A DNA stretch of 44,083 nt from Flavobacteriales bacterium. Its GTDB lineage: Bacteria > Bacteroidota > Bacteroidia > Flavobacteriales_D > JAHECK01. Below the pieces are notes generated by a model. It had not been told where the DNA came from, ran no database searches, and worked only from the letters and a program-made list of their open reading frames with translations. The stretch spans positions 1 to 44,083 of the forward strand of contig JAHECK010000010.1 of the NCBI GenBank assembly GCA_024641785.1. The letters are read 5' to 3'. Positions 18,786 through 27,755 of this stretch are shown here, in pieces. The translations under genes were made by a program, and so were the position numbers. Within the stretch, counting starts at the first letter, position 1. Each line of letters starts with the position of its first letter.

Positions 18786-20231
18786 TTATCCAACACTTCC
18801 TTCTAATGAAATTTCGAGCAATTTTTGTGCTTCAATAGCAAATTCCATTGGTAGTTTATTCAACACTTCTTTTGCATATCCATTTACGATCAATGAGATC
18901 GCTTTTTCTGTACTTATCCCTCGTTGATTGCAATAAAACAACTGGTCTTCCCCTATTTTAGAAGTAGTTGCTTCATGTTCTGCTCGTGCAGTTTTATTGT
19001 GAACTTCGATATAAGGAAAGGTATGTGCTCCACATTGATCCCCTATTAATAAGGAGTCACATTGCGAAAAATTCCTTGCATTCGCAGCGGTAGGATTCAT
19101 TTGTACCAATCCACGATAGGAGTTGCTGCTATTTCCTGCAGAGATCCCTTTTGAAATGATCACACTTTTGGTGTTTTTACCAATATGGATCATTTTCGTT
19201 CCGGTATCAGCTTGCTGGAAGTTGTTTGTAACGGCAACAGAATAAAACTCTCCTTCCGAACGATCTCCTTTAAGAATGCATGAAGGATATTTCCATGTAA
19301 TAGCAGAACCTGTTTCTACTTGTGTCCACGAAATCTTAGCTGCAGTTTCACAAAGACCTCGTTTAGTTACAAAGTTGAATATGCCACCTTTTCCTTCTTC
19401 ATCACCAGGATACCAGTTTTGTACGGTAGAGTATTTAATTTCAGCTCCATCCAATGCGATCAACTCTACAACCGCTGCATGTAATTGATTTTCATCTCTT
19501 TGTGGCGCGGTACATCCTTCCAGATAGGAGACATATGAATTCTCATCAGCAACCACAAGAGTTCTCTCAAACTGACCCGTATTTGCTTCATTTATTCTAA
19601 AATAAGTCGATAATTCCATCGGACATTTGACTCCCTTTGGAATATAACAAAAGGATCCATCAGAAAATACTGCAGAATTTAAAGCTGCGTAAAAATTATC
19701 TCCCGGAGGGACTACCTTCCCTAAATATTTTTTCACCAATTCAGGATGTTCATGAACGGCCTCAGAAAATGATGAAAATATGATTCCTAATTCGCCTAAC
19801 TTTTCTTTAAAAGTCGTTTTAACAGAAACAGAATCGATTACATAATCTACTGCGACTCCGGATAAGATCTTTTGCTCTTCTATAGGAATACCTAATTTTT
19901 CAAAGGTTTTGAGAATTTCAGGATCGACCTCATCTAAGCTATTCAGCTTTTTTTTGCTTTTTGGAGAAGAATAATAATGTAAATTTTGAAAATCGGGTTT
20001 TTTATAATTTAAATGAGCCCATTCAGGTTCAGTCATTTTTTCCCAATTTCTAAATGCTGCTAATCTCCATTCAAGAAGCCATTCCGGTTCGTTTTTCTTA
20101 GCCGAAATGATACGTACTACGTCTTCGTTCAGGCCTTTTTCGATCACATCCGATTCGAAATCTGAAGTAAAGCCGTATTCGTATTTTTTTGTTTCTAACT
20201 CTTTGGCTAGTTCTTTTTCAGTATATGCCAT
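18786..20231 (-). CDS. sufB: SufB scaffold subunit
   Basis: 481 residues, full length for SufB, the cluster-bearing subunit. Recognisable blocks are [16 protein letters not shown] near 48, [20 protein letters not shown] near 234, [20 protein letters not shown] near 390 with the cluster-site cysteine, and the C-terminal [20 protein letters not shown], whose Glu is a known assembly ligand in E. coli SufB. It follows sufA by eight bases. Together with sufC and sufD it makes a complete scaffold. Confidence 0.97.
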   Translation of the reverse strand: MAYTEKELAKELETKKYEYGFTSDFESDVIEKGLNEDVVRIISAKKNEPEWLLEWRLAAFRNWEKMTEPEWAHLNYKKPDFQNLHYYSSPKSKKKLNSLDEVDPEILKTFEKLGIPIEEQKILSGVAVDYVIDSVSVKTTFKEKLGELGIIFSSFSEAVHEHPELVKKYLGKVVPPGDNFYAALNSAVFSDGSFCYIPKGVKCPMELSTYFRINEANTGQFERTLVVADENSYVSYLEGCTAPQRDENQLHAAVVELIALDGAEIKYSTVQNWYPGDEEGKGGIFNFVTKRGLCETAAKISWTQVETGSAITWKYPSCILKGDRSEGEFYSVAVTNNFQQADTGTKMIHIGKNTKSVIISKGISAGNSSNSYRGLVQMNPTAANARNFSQCDSLLIGDQCGAHTFPYIEVHNKTARAEHEATTSKIGEDQLFYCNQRGISTEKAISLIVNGYAKEVLNKLPMEFAIEAQKLLEISLEGSVG

Positions 20232-20239
20232 TATTTAGA

Positions 20240-20563
20240 TTAAAGTGAAAAACTTTCGCCACAACCACAGGTTCTACTGGCATTCGGATTAATAAAAACA
20301 AAGCCTTTTCCATTAAGACCACCGGAAAAATCAAGCTCAGTTCCAACAAGATAAAGGAAGCTTTTTTTATCAACCACCACCTTAACTTCATTGTCTTCGA
20401 AAACCTGATCTCCCTCTTTCATATTATTATCAAACTCAAGGCTGTACATCAGTCCTGAGCACCCGCCTCCGGATACACCCACTCTAATAAATAGGTTTTC
20501 ACGACCTTCTGAGGTCATTAACCTTATGGCTTCGGATTTTGCTTTATCAGATACTTTTATCAT
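20240..20563 (-). CDS. sufA: A-type iron-sulfur carrier (SufA/IscA/HesB family)
   Basis: 107 residues from the ATG at 20563 (MIKVSDKAKSEAIRLM), the normal family start. A longer reading frame upstream to 20629 would cover the promoter and adds unrelated residues. The three ligand cysteines of A-type carriers are Cys35 in GGGCSGLMY and Cys99 and Cys101 in SRTCGCGESF, the C-x63-C-x-C spacing. It accepts clusters from SufBC2D and passes them to client proteins. It is the first gene of the operon, so the start of the SUF transcript lies just upstream. Confidence 0.92.
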   Translation of the reverse strand: MIKVSDKAKSEAIRLMTSEGRENLFIRVGVSGGGCSGLMYSLEFDNNMKEGDQVFEDNEVKVVVDKKSFLYLVGTELDFSGGLNGKGFVFINPNASRTCGCGESFSL

Positions 20564-20598
20564 GTTATTTAGATTTATTCTAAATAGAATATTTTCCA

Positions 20599-20629
20599 CA
20601 AAAATACCTATTTTGAGGTATTGTAGCAA
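20599..20629 (-). promoter_or_regulatory. Promoter of the SUF operon
   Basis: On the minus strand: -33 TTG (20629-20627), 20-base spacer, -7 TATTTTTG (20606-20599), an exact TAnnTTTG match. About 35 bases of leader remain before the sufA ATG. The spacer is one or two bases longer than ideal. Confidence 0.6.
20603..20622. promoter_or_regulatory. Inverted repeat between -33 and -7 of the SUF promoter
   Basis: Perfect 7-base arms AATACCT (20603-20609) and AGGTATT (20616-20622) with a 6-base spacer. It lies inside the promoter, where a bound protein would block RNA polymerase, so it is a candidate operator for iron-sulfur control. Confidence 0.45.
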
Positions 20630-20648
20630 GTCATTTTAATTATATCCC

Positions 20649-20665
20649 AGATTATTCAATAATCT
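20649..20665. promoter_or_regulatory. 17-base palindrome upstream of thiL
   Basis: Perfect 8-base arms AGATTATT and AATAATCT around a central C at 20657, ending three bases before the thiL -7 box. It occupies the zone where spacer and -33 element would be. Candidate operator for thiL or for both divergent units. Confidence 0.45.
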
Positions 20666-20667
20666 AT

Positions 20668-20675
20668 TAATTTTG
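20668..20675 (+). promoter_or_regulatory. -7 box of thiL, implying a leaderless or near-leaderless transcript
   Basis: TAATTTTG is an exact TAnnTTTG match and ends only four bases before the thiL ATG at 20680. If used, transcription would start at or next to the start codon. No -33 TTG is seen at the right distance; the palindrome at 20649-20665 is there instead. Confidence 0.5.
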
Positions 20676-20679
20676 CATT

Positions 20680-21729
20680 ATGAATAATGAAGAGCGAACC
20701 GAAATAGAATCTTTAGGAGAGTTTGGACTAATAAAAGTTCTTACAGAGAATAATAGCACTATAAACCCGAATACAATTAAGGCAGTTGGAGATGATGCGG
20801 CTGTTTTGAACGCAGGTGATCATGTAAAGCTGGTATCGACTGATCTTCTTATAGAAGGGGTTCATTTTGATCTATCCTATGTTCCGTTAAAGCATTTAGG
20901 GTATAAGGCGGTGGTGGTAAACCTTTCGGATATTTATGCGATGAATGGATTTCCAAAACAAATTACCGTTTCGATTGCAATGTCGAATCGCTTTAGTGTG
21001 GAGGCTGTCGAAGAAATTTATAAGGGGATTTATTTAGCTTGTGAAAATTACAAAGTAGATCTTATTGGAGGTGATACAAGTGCAAGTAAACATGGTTTGA
21101 TCATAAGCGTTACCGCTATTGGTGAAGCTAAAAAGGAAAAAATTGCATATCGATCCGGAGCTAAGGAAAATGACCTTATTGTGGTGAGTGGAGATCTTGG
21201 GGGAGCATATATGGGGCTTCAATTATTAGAAAGAGAGAAATCTATTTTTATTGAAAATCCGGCTATCCAACCTGATCTGGATGGAAATGATTATCTATTA
21301 GAACGGCAATTAAAACCGGAAGCAAGGAAAGACATAATTGAGTTATTGGAAGTTCTTGATGTCATTCCAAGTTCAATGATCGATATATCAGATGGTCTGG
21401 CATCAGAAACAATTCATTTATGTGACCAGTCAAATGTGGGAGCTAGCATATATGATGAAAAGATCCCTATCGATCCAATGACGTATCAACGTGCACTTGA
21501 TTTTAATATGGATCCGAATGTTGTTGCTTTAAATGGAGGAGAAGATTACGAACTTTTATTTACTATAAGACAAAGTGATTACGATAAAATAAAGGGAAAT
21601 CCGAATTTTACGGTCATTGGTCATATACAGTCAAAAGAAAACGGAATACAATTAATCGCTAAAAACGGCACTCAACATGAGTTAAGTGCTCAAGGATGGG
21701 ATGCGTTTTTAAAGAGTAAAAAGTCATAA
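20680..21729 (+). CDS. thiL: Thiamine-monophosphate kinase
   Basis: 349 residues, the usual ThiL length. It phosphorylates thiamine monophosphate to the active cofactor thiamine diphosphate. Family marks: opening FGLIKVLTENN, KAVGDDAAVLNAG near 35 with the metal-binding aspartates, VSTDLLIEGVHFDL near 52, VNLSDIYAMNGFPKQ near 86, DLIGGDTSAS near 128, SSMIDISDGLASE near 229, and NGGEDYELLFT near 286. It stands alone, diverges from sufA, and its last six bases overlap the convergent gene at 21724. Confidence 0.96.
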   Translation: MNNEERTEIESLGEFGLIKVLTENNSTINPNTIKAVGDDAAVLNAGDHVKLVSTDLLIEGVHFDLSYVPLKHLGYKAVVVNLSDIYAMNGFPKQITVSIAMSNRFSVEAVEEIYKGIYLACENYKVDLIGGDTSASKHGLIISVTAIGEAKKEKIAYRSGAKENDLIVVSGDLGGAYMGLQLLEREKSIFIENPAIQPDLDGNDYLLERQLKPEARKDIIELLEVLDVIPSSMIDISDGLASETIHLCDQSNVGASIYDEKIPIDPMTYQRALDFNMDPNVVALNGGEDYELLFTIRQSDYDKIKGNPNFTVIGHIQSKENGIQLIAKNGTQHELSAQGWDAFLKSKKS

Positions 21730-23214
21730 AACAATCGAATTTTCTTTAGAATTGTTTTTACTTAGAACCCATTGACTAAAATTAAAAAAGGGGTTTTCAT
21801 TTTGAATGGGGCTATTCAAATTAGGAATGTTTTCAAACAAATGCTCATCATCATTTTTACAATATCTGTTAAATATTGGTGCAAGCATATTAACTTCTTC
21901 AGATTGGAATTGATTTGCTTTAATTAGCCGTTTTGTACTATTCCATGCTACTTCAAAATAATCTTTTTTGTTCAATTCGATGAGTAGAATGAGGTAGAAT
22001 AATCTTGCGGTAAAGTATAATTTTGCATTTTGTTTAAAAGATAATTCATTCAATAATTCATGTGCCGTTTTTAATGAAAGGCGCAAATTATCTGCTTTAA
22101 AATAAAAAACACTTAATGCCATTTTAAGATCAGATTTTCGCAGAATTGGAATTTTTTGGTCTAAACGACTGAGTTCATTTTTAATCGTGTCAATTTCCGG
22201 ATCGGCGATATCACAATCATTTTCATTAATTTTTTTCATTAGATAAATGGAGTAATAACTATAAAACCATCTGATTTTTAAGTTTTCATCAGCGTGTTCT
22301 ACTTGCTTGTTCCATTTCTTCATTTTCTCAAGAATAGGTTCGATCTCTTTCTTCATTCCTAGCTTGAGTCCTATATAACTCAAATTAGATAAAATTGAAA
22401 TTTCAGCATAGGGGTTATCTGAAAACATCCAGGAATAGGTTTGGAGTAAAAGTAAATTGCTGGTTAAGAACTGAAACGATTTCTTAAGATCTTTTGTCGC
22501 AAAATGGTAGGCACTTTGAATATGGAAGTATAAAAATTTAGAATGTATAGTAAGGGATTTGAGATCAAGAGGATCAACATATTCTTCCATTAGGGATTTA
22601 ATACTGATTAGATCCGTTGAAGAATTTTCGCCGCCATAAAATAAGATTTTAAAAATTTTACTTTTCACATACCATAGCGAATTGTATTCTTTAATTTGAT
22701 TTATAATTTTTTGCTCGTCGCTCCACCATTCATCAATATTTTCAATTTCTGTAGATTGATAATTTTCTTTTTCAATTAACTTTTGTTTCCATTTGCTCAA
22801 TTGAAGTAAAACGGCGTGCTTTTCATTTTTCTGAGCTAGTTTAAGGCCACTTGATAATTTTTTCCATGCTGCTTTATAAAGCGCTCTACTATATAATATC
22901 TCAATAGATTGAATAGTAAAGAACAACTCAGAATCGATTGATTTCTGTGCGTGAAAAGAGCTTAAACTTTTTAGTAACTGTTCGTAAAGCCTTGTTTTTG
23001 CGATAGATAAGCGGTTTACAAATTGATGTGATTTAAGCAATTTGATAATGGCTTCTTCGTCGTATTCCTTTTGCCGATCGATGACCTGGTAAAGTGTATA
23101 ATAATTATTTTTTTCGTTAGAATGCCTTGACGAGAATATTCGGAAATAACGCTTTTCTTGTTTCGTCATTGAGTTGATCAATAAAAAGAGCTGGTCGGAC
23201 GCTTTATTTGGCAT
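21724..23214 (-). CDS. Conserved Bacteroidota-type helical protein, function unknown
   Basis: 496 residues, no signal peptide, no membrane segment, predicted almost entirely helical. The N-terminus (LFLLINSMTKQEKRYFRIFS) and the general pattern of repeated paired helices, Leu- and Lys-rich, suggest a TPR-like solenoid, but no canonical TPR is visible. I recognise the type as frequent in Bacteroidota genomes without a known role. It is convergent with thiL, overlapping it by six bases, with no terminator between them, so antisense readthrough is possible. Residues 190-200 (FYGGENSSTD) are the only clearly flexible stretch. Confidence 0.7.
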   Translation of the reverse strand: MPNKASDQLFLLINSMTKQEKRYFRIFSSRHSNEKNNYYTLYQVIDRQKEYDEEAIIKLLKSHQFVNRLSIAKTRLYEQLLKSLSSFHAQKSIDSELFFTIQSIEILYSRALYKAAWKKLSSGLKLAQKNEKHAVLLQLSKWKQKLIEKENYQSTEIENIDEWWSDEQKIINQIKEYNSLWYVKSKIFKILFYGGENSSTDLISIKSLMEEYVDPLDLKSLTIHSKFLYFHIQSAYHFATKDLKKSFQFLTSNLLLLQTYSWMFSDNPYAEISILSNLSYIGLKLGMKKEIEPILEKMKKWNKQVEHADENLKIRWFYSYYSIYLMKKINENDCDIADPEIDTIKNELSRLDQKIPILRKSDLKMALSVFYFKADNLRLSLKTAHELLNELSFKQNAKLYFTARLFYLILLIELNKKDYFEVAWNSTKRLIKANQFQSEEVNMLAPIFNRYCKNDDEHLFENIPNLNSPIQNENPFFNFSQWVLSKNNSKENSIVL

Positions 23215-23274
23215 AATTTCAAGTTTTATTATCTTAAAAATAGATTTAAAAAAACCGAAAATATGGACTTAATT

Positions 23275-23319
23275 AATTAACGGTCAGTATTTTACCTTAA
23301 AAGGTAGCAACCGTTAATT
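23275..23319. repeat. Nested inverted repeat upstream of the helical protein gene
   Basis: Outer arms AATTAACGGT (23275-23284) and ACCGTTAATT (23310-23319) are perfect. Inside them is TACCTT (23293-23298) with AAGGTA (23301-23306). Together they could form a two-tier hairpin or serve as stacked operator sites. It lies 60 bases before the start at 23214. Confidence 0.5.
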
Positions 23320-23324
23320 GTAAG

Positions 23325-23353
23325 AAATAAAAAAGCTCCCATTTGGGAGCTTT
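23325..23353 (-). terminator. Rho-independent terminator after the small lipoprotein gene
   Basis: Nine-base stem AAAGCTCCC (23332-23340) with GGGAGCTTT (23345-23353) and a four-base loop. On the minus strand it is followed by TTTTATTTCTT. It lies 30 bases past the lipoprotein stop. Confidence 0.85.
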
Positions 23354-23383
23354 AAATTGATTTAGTGTTAATTTTTTATGCTT

Positions 23384-23575
23384 CTAGCCTTTTTTTCCAG
23401 TGTCTTGTTCATCTTCATCAATGATGGGATCAACCACCGGATCTGGGGGTGTTTCTGAGTCAGAATTAAGTTGTGTGTCTGCGCCTCCTGGGCGATATAA
23501 TTCTTCTTTCTGACAAGATGTAGCGGCGAAAGATAGTGCTATAATAAATAGCGAATAGATGTAAAATTTTTTCAT
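23384..23575 (-). CDS. Small lipoprotein with acidic Pro/Asp-rich tail
   Basis: 63 residues: signal peptide MKKFYIYSLFIIALSFAATS with lipobox cysteine at 21, then a short acidic, proline-rich, disordered tail (SETPPDPVVDPIIDEDEQ) ending in GKKG. There is no domain, only the anchor and tail. It has its own strong terminator and no partner in the same direction within 200 bases, so it is a single-gene unit. Coding status is supported by the signal, lipobox and terminator placement. Function unknown. Confidence 0.7.
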   Translation of the reverse strand: MKKFYIYSLFIIALSFAATSCQKEELYRPGGADTQLNSDSETPPDPVVDPIIDEDEQDTGKKG

Positions 23576-23782
23576 GGTAGTATCCTTAATATGAATATAA
23601 ATTTAATGCAAAAATTAAGATATCCAAATTCTTATTAAATATTAATTGCTTAAAATGTATTAGCTTTCATTTTAAATTGTTTAAAGAAATGAATGATAAT
23701 GAAGTATACAGAGGTAATGTCAATAAAAAAACAGCTTTATTAACAAGTTAATTTTAATAAATAACTCCTTGATATTTACCTA

Positions 23783-26761
23783 TTACTTTTCAGACCCTTC
23801 AAGTAGAGGGAGAATCAATTCAACTTTTGTTCCTATTGTAATTCCATTTTCCTTAACTTCAAATGGACCAACCACAGAGGCTTCTTTATTATTGATTTGC
23901 TGATATAATTCAAGTCGGTTTTTTGTGATCTGCATTCCTACCGATATATGATCATTTGGTTGTTCACCTTTTTGTTTAATACTGGTATCTATTCCAATAC
24001 CATTATCGAAGATGGATATTTTTATTGAGTTGCTATTAACGGCGCAAATACTCACTTCAATTTTACCTAATTGTTCCATAGGTAAAATGCCATGCCAAAT
24101 ACTGTTTTCCAGATAGGGTTGAAAAAGCATTGATGGTATATTAATTTCGCGAGTAATGATTGTCGGATCTACTTCGAACGAAAAAGTAAATTTATCCGAA
24201 AAACGCATTTGTTCGAGTTCCATATACAAAACCATTCGATCTATCTCTTCTTTTAAGGTGGTTTGTTTTGACTGGGAGCTATCGAGATTTTTACGAATGA
24301 GCTTAGCGAATCGACTTAAATATTTATTTGCAGATAACTTATCTTCTTTATTAAGGTAGTATTGGATAGAATTTAAGGCATTAAAAACAAAATGGCGATT
24401 CATATTTGCATTTAATGTCTGTTGTTCTAATGCCAGCATCTTAGATCTTGATTGAAGAAATAGAACTTCTTGCTTTTGTTTTAAACTTTTAATTCTAAAG
24501 CTATAAATGGAATATAAAAGAGAAAGAGTTAATAAAACAGACAAAGTCCGGAACCACCACGATGCGTAATATGGAGTTTTAATTATAAATGAGTATTCGC
24601 TGTATTCAGCGGGCCATGATCCGCTATTAGCACTTGATTGTGCTCTAAAAGTATAATGACCACTGCTTAAATTCGAAAAAGTTGCGAAATTATTTATAGT
24701 TGGATTCGACCAGTTTTCTGAAAGTTCGCCCTCTGCTCCTAATAACATAAAACGGTACCTAAGCGCCGTCGGATTTTGCATATTTATCCCTGAAAAAGTG
24801 AATGTTAAATAATTTTCGTTTGGCTCAAGTAGAAGATCGACAGGCAAGCTACTTCCATATGACAAACTATCTCCTCTTTTTATCCAATCGATGTCTTTTA
24901 GATAAATTTGTAAACTGTTTATTACCACTTTTGGTGGCACTCTTTTCTTTAATATTTCTAATTCATTTCTATCAAATCGAACTAATCCTTTTTCAGATCC
25001 AAAAAAGAGATTCCCATTTTTATCGAGGTAGGCTGCATTCATATTTGTTTCTAATCCCAATAGACCATTCTGTAATCCATAATGTTCTAAAAAAACATCT
25101 TTTTTCTCATCAATATAGATAGAATAAATCCCATTATTTGTTCCTACCCATAATTTTCCACGTTCATCACCGATCAATAAATTTATTGAAATATCTTTTG
25201 GATTATTTCCTAATGAAAATGCGTGAATGCTATCATTATCGATATAACACAATCCATTTTTAGTTCCAATCCAAACCTTATTATTATAAAATTCAATATT
25301 ATAAGTGCTATTGGATAAAAGGCCATCCGCTACCGTATAAACCTTATAGTCGTCCCCATTATATTTTGCTATTCCATTAATTCCCGCAAACCAAAGATTA
25401 TTTTCCTTGTCGCGTTTGAACATTCTAATTCTTTTAACAGGAAAACCGTTTTCAATTGTATTGACAGAAATTTTATCATCCTTAATTAACGAATATCCAT
25501 TTTCAGAGCCAACCAGCAAAGCATTTTGCACCTCATCATAATAAAGGGCAGTAATTCGATTATTAAGAAGACCATTTTCTTCGGTAAAAAGGGATTTTTG
25601 ATTTTTTGAGATTTTTAATAATCCACTATTGAAACCCGCCCAAACATCTTCTCCTCCTGTTATACACCAGGCTTTTGAAAGACCAAAATCTTCAAATTCT
25701 GGTAGAGAATAGATTGAATCTTTACTTATAATGTTTATCCCTTTATTAAAGCTTAAGACATACATTTCATTATTAAATTCTGTTATTCCCATTGTAAGAT
25801 CGCTATTTAGCCCATCCGCTTCTGTATAGATGCTTATTAAATTCCCTGTGTATTTATAAACTCCATTTCCATCAGTACCTATCCATAATATATTTTCGCG
25901 ATCAATAAATATGCATTGGATATTATTGTATTCTAATCCATTTTTTTCATTAATAGTCATTTTATTTTCTCCAATACATTGCGTAACACTATTTGAAGTA
26001 GCGATCCAAATTGTATTCCCATCATTTTCAACAGCAAAATCTTTAATAAGATTTGTAGGGCTATAGTTATTTTTTTCAGGAATTAATTTATCAATGGAAT
26101 AATCGATATAGATTCCTTTTCCCGGGCTTAGTAAGAAGCTATTCGAATCTGTTTCAATCACTTTTGATATTTGAGGGAGCGCTAATAAGGTTGAAAGATC
26201 CTCAGAGTCATTTTTAAAAATAAAGGATTCTTCTCGTGTAAAGACCCATAAATTGCCTTTTTTATCTCTATGAATATCATCGACAGTTTTATTTTTACAT
26301 TTTTCTAAGGGGTATAATTTATAGTTACCATTGTAAAATTTAACTAATCCTAAGTCACATCCAAACCAAATACTATCTCCGTCACAGAACATTTCTTTAG
26401 TAAATGAAATGGGCAATTCTGTTGGAAAGTGTTGAAAGCGATAGCCATTGAAGTTCGTTAAGCCATCTAGATCAAGAATCCACAATTGTTCATATTTATC
26501 AATCGCTAGATCCCTGGATTGATTGTTTGAAAGCCCATTTAAAGTAGAGTAGTTTTCAAATGTTTTCCCATCGAACTTGGAGATGCCTCCGCTGGTTGAA
26601 AACCAGATAAATCCATTTTTATCCTGTATAATATCATGGATCTGAGATTGTGGTAATCCATCCTCAGTAGTATAATGGATAAAAGTATGGCGTTGGGCTA
26701 TACCAATTTTGGAACAGAATAGTACGAATAACAATAAAAGTATTCGTAGTAATTTAGGCAT
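23783..26761 (-). CDS. Sensor histidine kinase with periplasmic beta-propellers and LytS-type kinase domain
   Basis: 992 residues. Signal peptide 1-22. Residues 25-630 carry many two-component-regulator propeller repeats (IWFSTSGGISKFDG, LWIGTDGNGVYKYTG, LWVGTNNGIYSIY), building one or two periplasmic propellers. A Y_Y_Y domain follows (SGHYTFRAQSSANSG near 700). A membrane segment lies at about 735-755, then a short coiled coil. The His_kinase box is MNRHFVFNALNSIQ with His790, then an N-box at Asn886 (FQPYLENSIWHG) and a G-box (IFDNGIGID). This senses a periplasmic ligand and phosphorylates a LytTR regulator. It starts one base after the regulator gene, its obvious partner. No nearby transport or glycan genes suggest a ligand. 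Confidence 0.92.
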   Translation of the reverse strand: MPKLLRILLLLFVLFCSKIGIAQRHTFIHYTTEDGLPQSQIHDIIQDKNGFIWFSTSGGISKFDGKTFENYSTLNGLSNNQSRDLAIDKYEQLWILDLDGLTNFNGYRFQHFPTELPISFTKEMFCDGDSIWFGCDLGLVKFYNGNYKLYPLEKCKNKTVDDIHRDKKGNLWVFTREESFIFKNDSEDLSTLLALPQISKVIETDSNSFLLSPGKGIYIDYSIDKLIPEKNNYSPTNLIKDFAVENDGNTIWIATSNSVTQCIGENKMTINEKNGLEYNNIQCIFIDRENILWIGTDGNGVYKYTGNLISIYTEADGLNSDLTMGITEFNNEMYVLSFNKGINIISKDSIYSLPEFEDFGLSKAWCITGGEDVWAGFNSGLLKISKNQKSLFTEENGLLNNRITALYYDEVQNALLVGSENGYSLIKDDKISVNTIENGFPVKRIRMFKRDKENNLWFAGINGIAKYNGDDYKVYTVADGLLSNSTYNIEFYNNKVWIGTKNGLCYIDNDSIHAFSLGNNPKDISINLLIGDERGKLWVGTNNGIYSIYIDEKKDVFLEHYGLQNGLLGLETNMNAAYLDKNGNLFFGSEKGLVRFDRNELEILKKRVPPKVVINSLQIYLKDIDWIKRGDSLSYGSSLPVDLLLEPNENYLTFTFSGINMQNPTALRYRFMLLGAEGELSENWSNPTINNFATFSNLSSGHYTFRAQSSANSGSWPAEYSEYSFIIKTPYYASWWFRTLSVLLTLSLLYSIYSFRIKSLKQKQEVLFLQSRSKMLALEQQTLNANMNRHFVFNALNSIQYYLNKEDKLSANKYLSRFAKLIRKNLDSSQSKQTTLKEEIDRMVLYMELEQMRFSDKFTFSFEVDPTIITREINIPSMLFQPYLENSIWHGILPMEQLGKIEVSICAVNSNSIKISIFDNGIGIDTSIKQKGEQPNDHISVGMQITKNRLELYQQINNKEASVVGPFEVKENGITIGTKVELILPLLEGSEK

Positions 26762-26762
26762 A

Positions 26763-27527
26763 TTAAAAGGTATTAATCTTAGAAAGAAATTCAGTAAGTT
26801 TTCTTCGAGAAACAGGAATTTGTTTGTTATTACTCATTACAGCTAAGTTTCCTAAAGAGCGATTAAATTCCTTCAAATGATGAGCAAAATTTATAATATG
26901 CGATTTATGTGTTCTGAAAAAGATATTTGGATTAAGGTTTTCTTCAAATATTTTAATGTTTTTAGAGCTTAAATACTTCTTGCCATCAGCTAGATAAATG
27001 GTAGTATAACTTTCACTTGCTTCTAAATGAACAATGTCTTGATTATTTACGATCACTAATCCATCTCTGGTAGGAATTGAAGTTTTTTCAAAATCCATTT
27101 GCTTTGTAACGACCGATTTAATGAGATCAACCAGATCTTGATTATAAGATATAGGTTCTTTTGCAAGTCTGATCTTTCTAATTTTTTCTACTGCATCTAT
27201 TAATTCTTCAATATCAATAGGTTTTTCTAAGTAGTCGATCGCATCCGCTTTAAATGCATCTAAAGCATATTCGTTATATGCGGTAATAAAAATTACACCA
27301 AAGTCCTTATTCTCAATAGATTTTAGAAACTGAAACCCATCTTCACCGGGCATTTTAATATCAAGAAAAATAATATCAACATCATTTTCTTTAAGTATTT
27401 TCCTTGCCTCGCTTGGGGATGATGCTGATCCTGCGACTTCTACATCTTTGCAATAATTTTCGAGGAGCATTTCCAAGTTGCTTCTTGCATGAAACTCATC
27501 ATCAACAATCAATGCTTTTAATTTCAT
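26763..27527 (-). CDS. LytTR-family response regulator
   Basis: 254 residues. Receiver domain 1-120 has the acidic pair in LIVDDE, phospho-acceptor Asp56 in IIFLDIKMPGEDGF, switch residue in FITAYNEYALDAF and conserved Lys in DYLEKPID. The C-terminal LytTR DNA-binding domain (about 150-250) contains IVHLEASESYTTIYLADGKK and FFRTHKSHIINF. First gene of a two-gene operon with the kinase. The 228-base upstream spacer has an A/T-rich near-palindrome around TTGTACA but no clear TAnnTTTG box. Confidence 0.94.
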   Translation of the reverse strand: MKLKALIVDDEFHARSNLEMLLENYCKDVEVAGSASSPSEARKILKENDVDIIFLDIKMPGEDGFQFLKSIENKDFGVIFITAYNEYALDAFKADAIDYLEKPIDIEELIDAVEKIRKIRLAKEPISYNQDLVDLIKSVVTKQMDFEKTSIPTRDGLVIVNNQDIVHLEASESYTTIYLADGKKYLSSKNIKIFEENLNPNIFFRTHKSHIINFAHHLKEFNRSLGNLAVMSNNKQIPVSRRKLTEFLSKINTF

Positions 27528-27755
27528 AAGTCAGGTTAATTTTCGTTAAAGATAAAAATTTGCTTTAAACATTATTGACTATATACATACCGAAAATGTA
27601 CAATTTTTACACGTTGCTTCCTATATACTACCCTAGCTTGTTTTAAAGGATAAAATGTGATTATCATCGCTACATTTAAGTCCCATATTAAATTAATAAA
27701 TTATGTATCAAACAAGGACTTATACAAAAAATACTGAGTGGATTTTTAATGATGT

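Noticed and set aside
20564-20629. Longer N-terminus for the A-type carrier
   Set aside because: It would translate through the SUF promoter, and the added residues do not match the family, which starts at MIKVSDKAK.
23739-23752. ATTAAC-AA-GTTAAT palindrome past the histidine kinase stop
   Set aside because: Only a six-base A/T stem with a two-base loop, too weak for a terminator.
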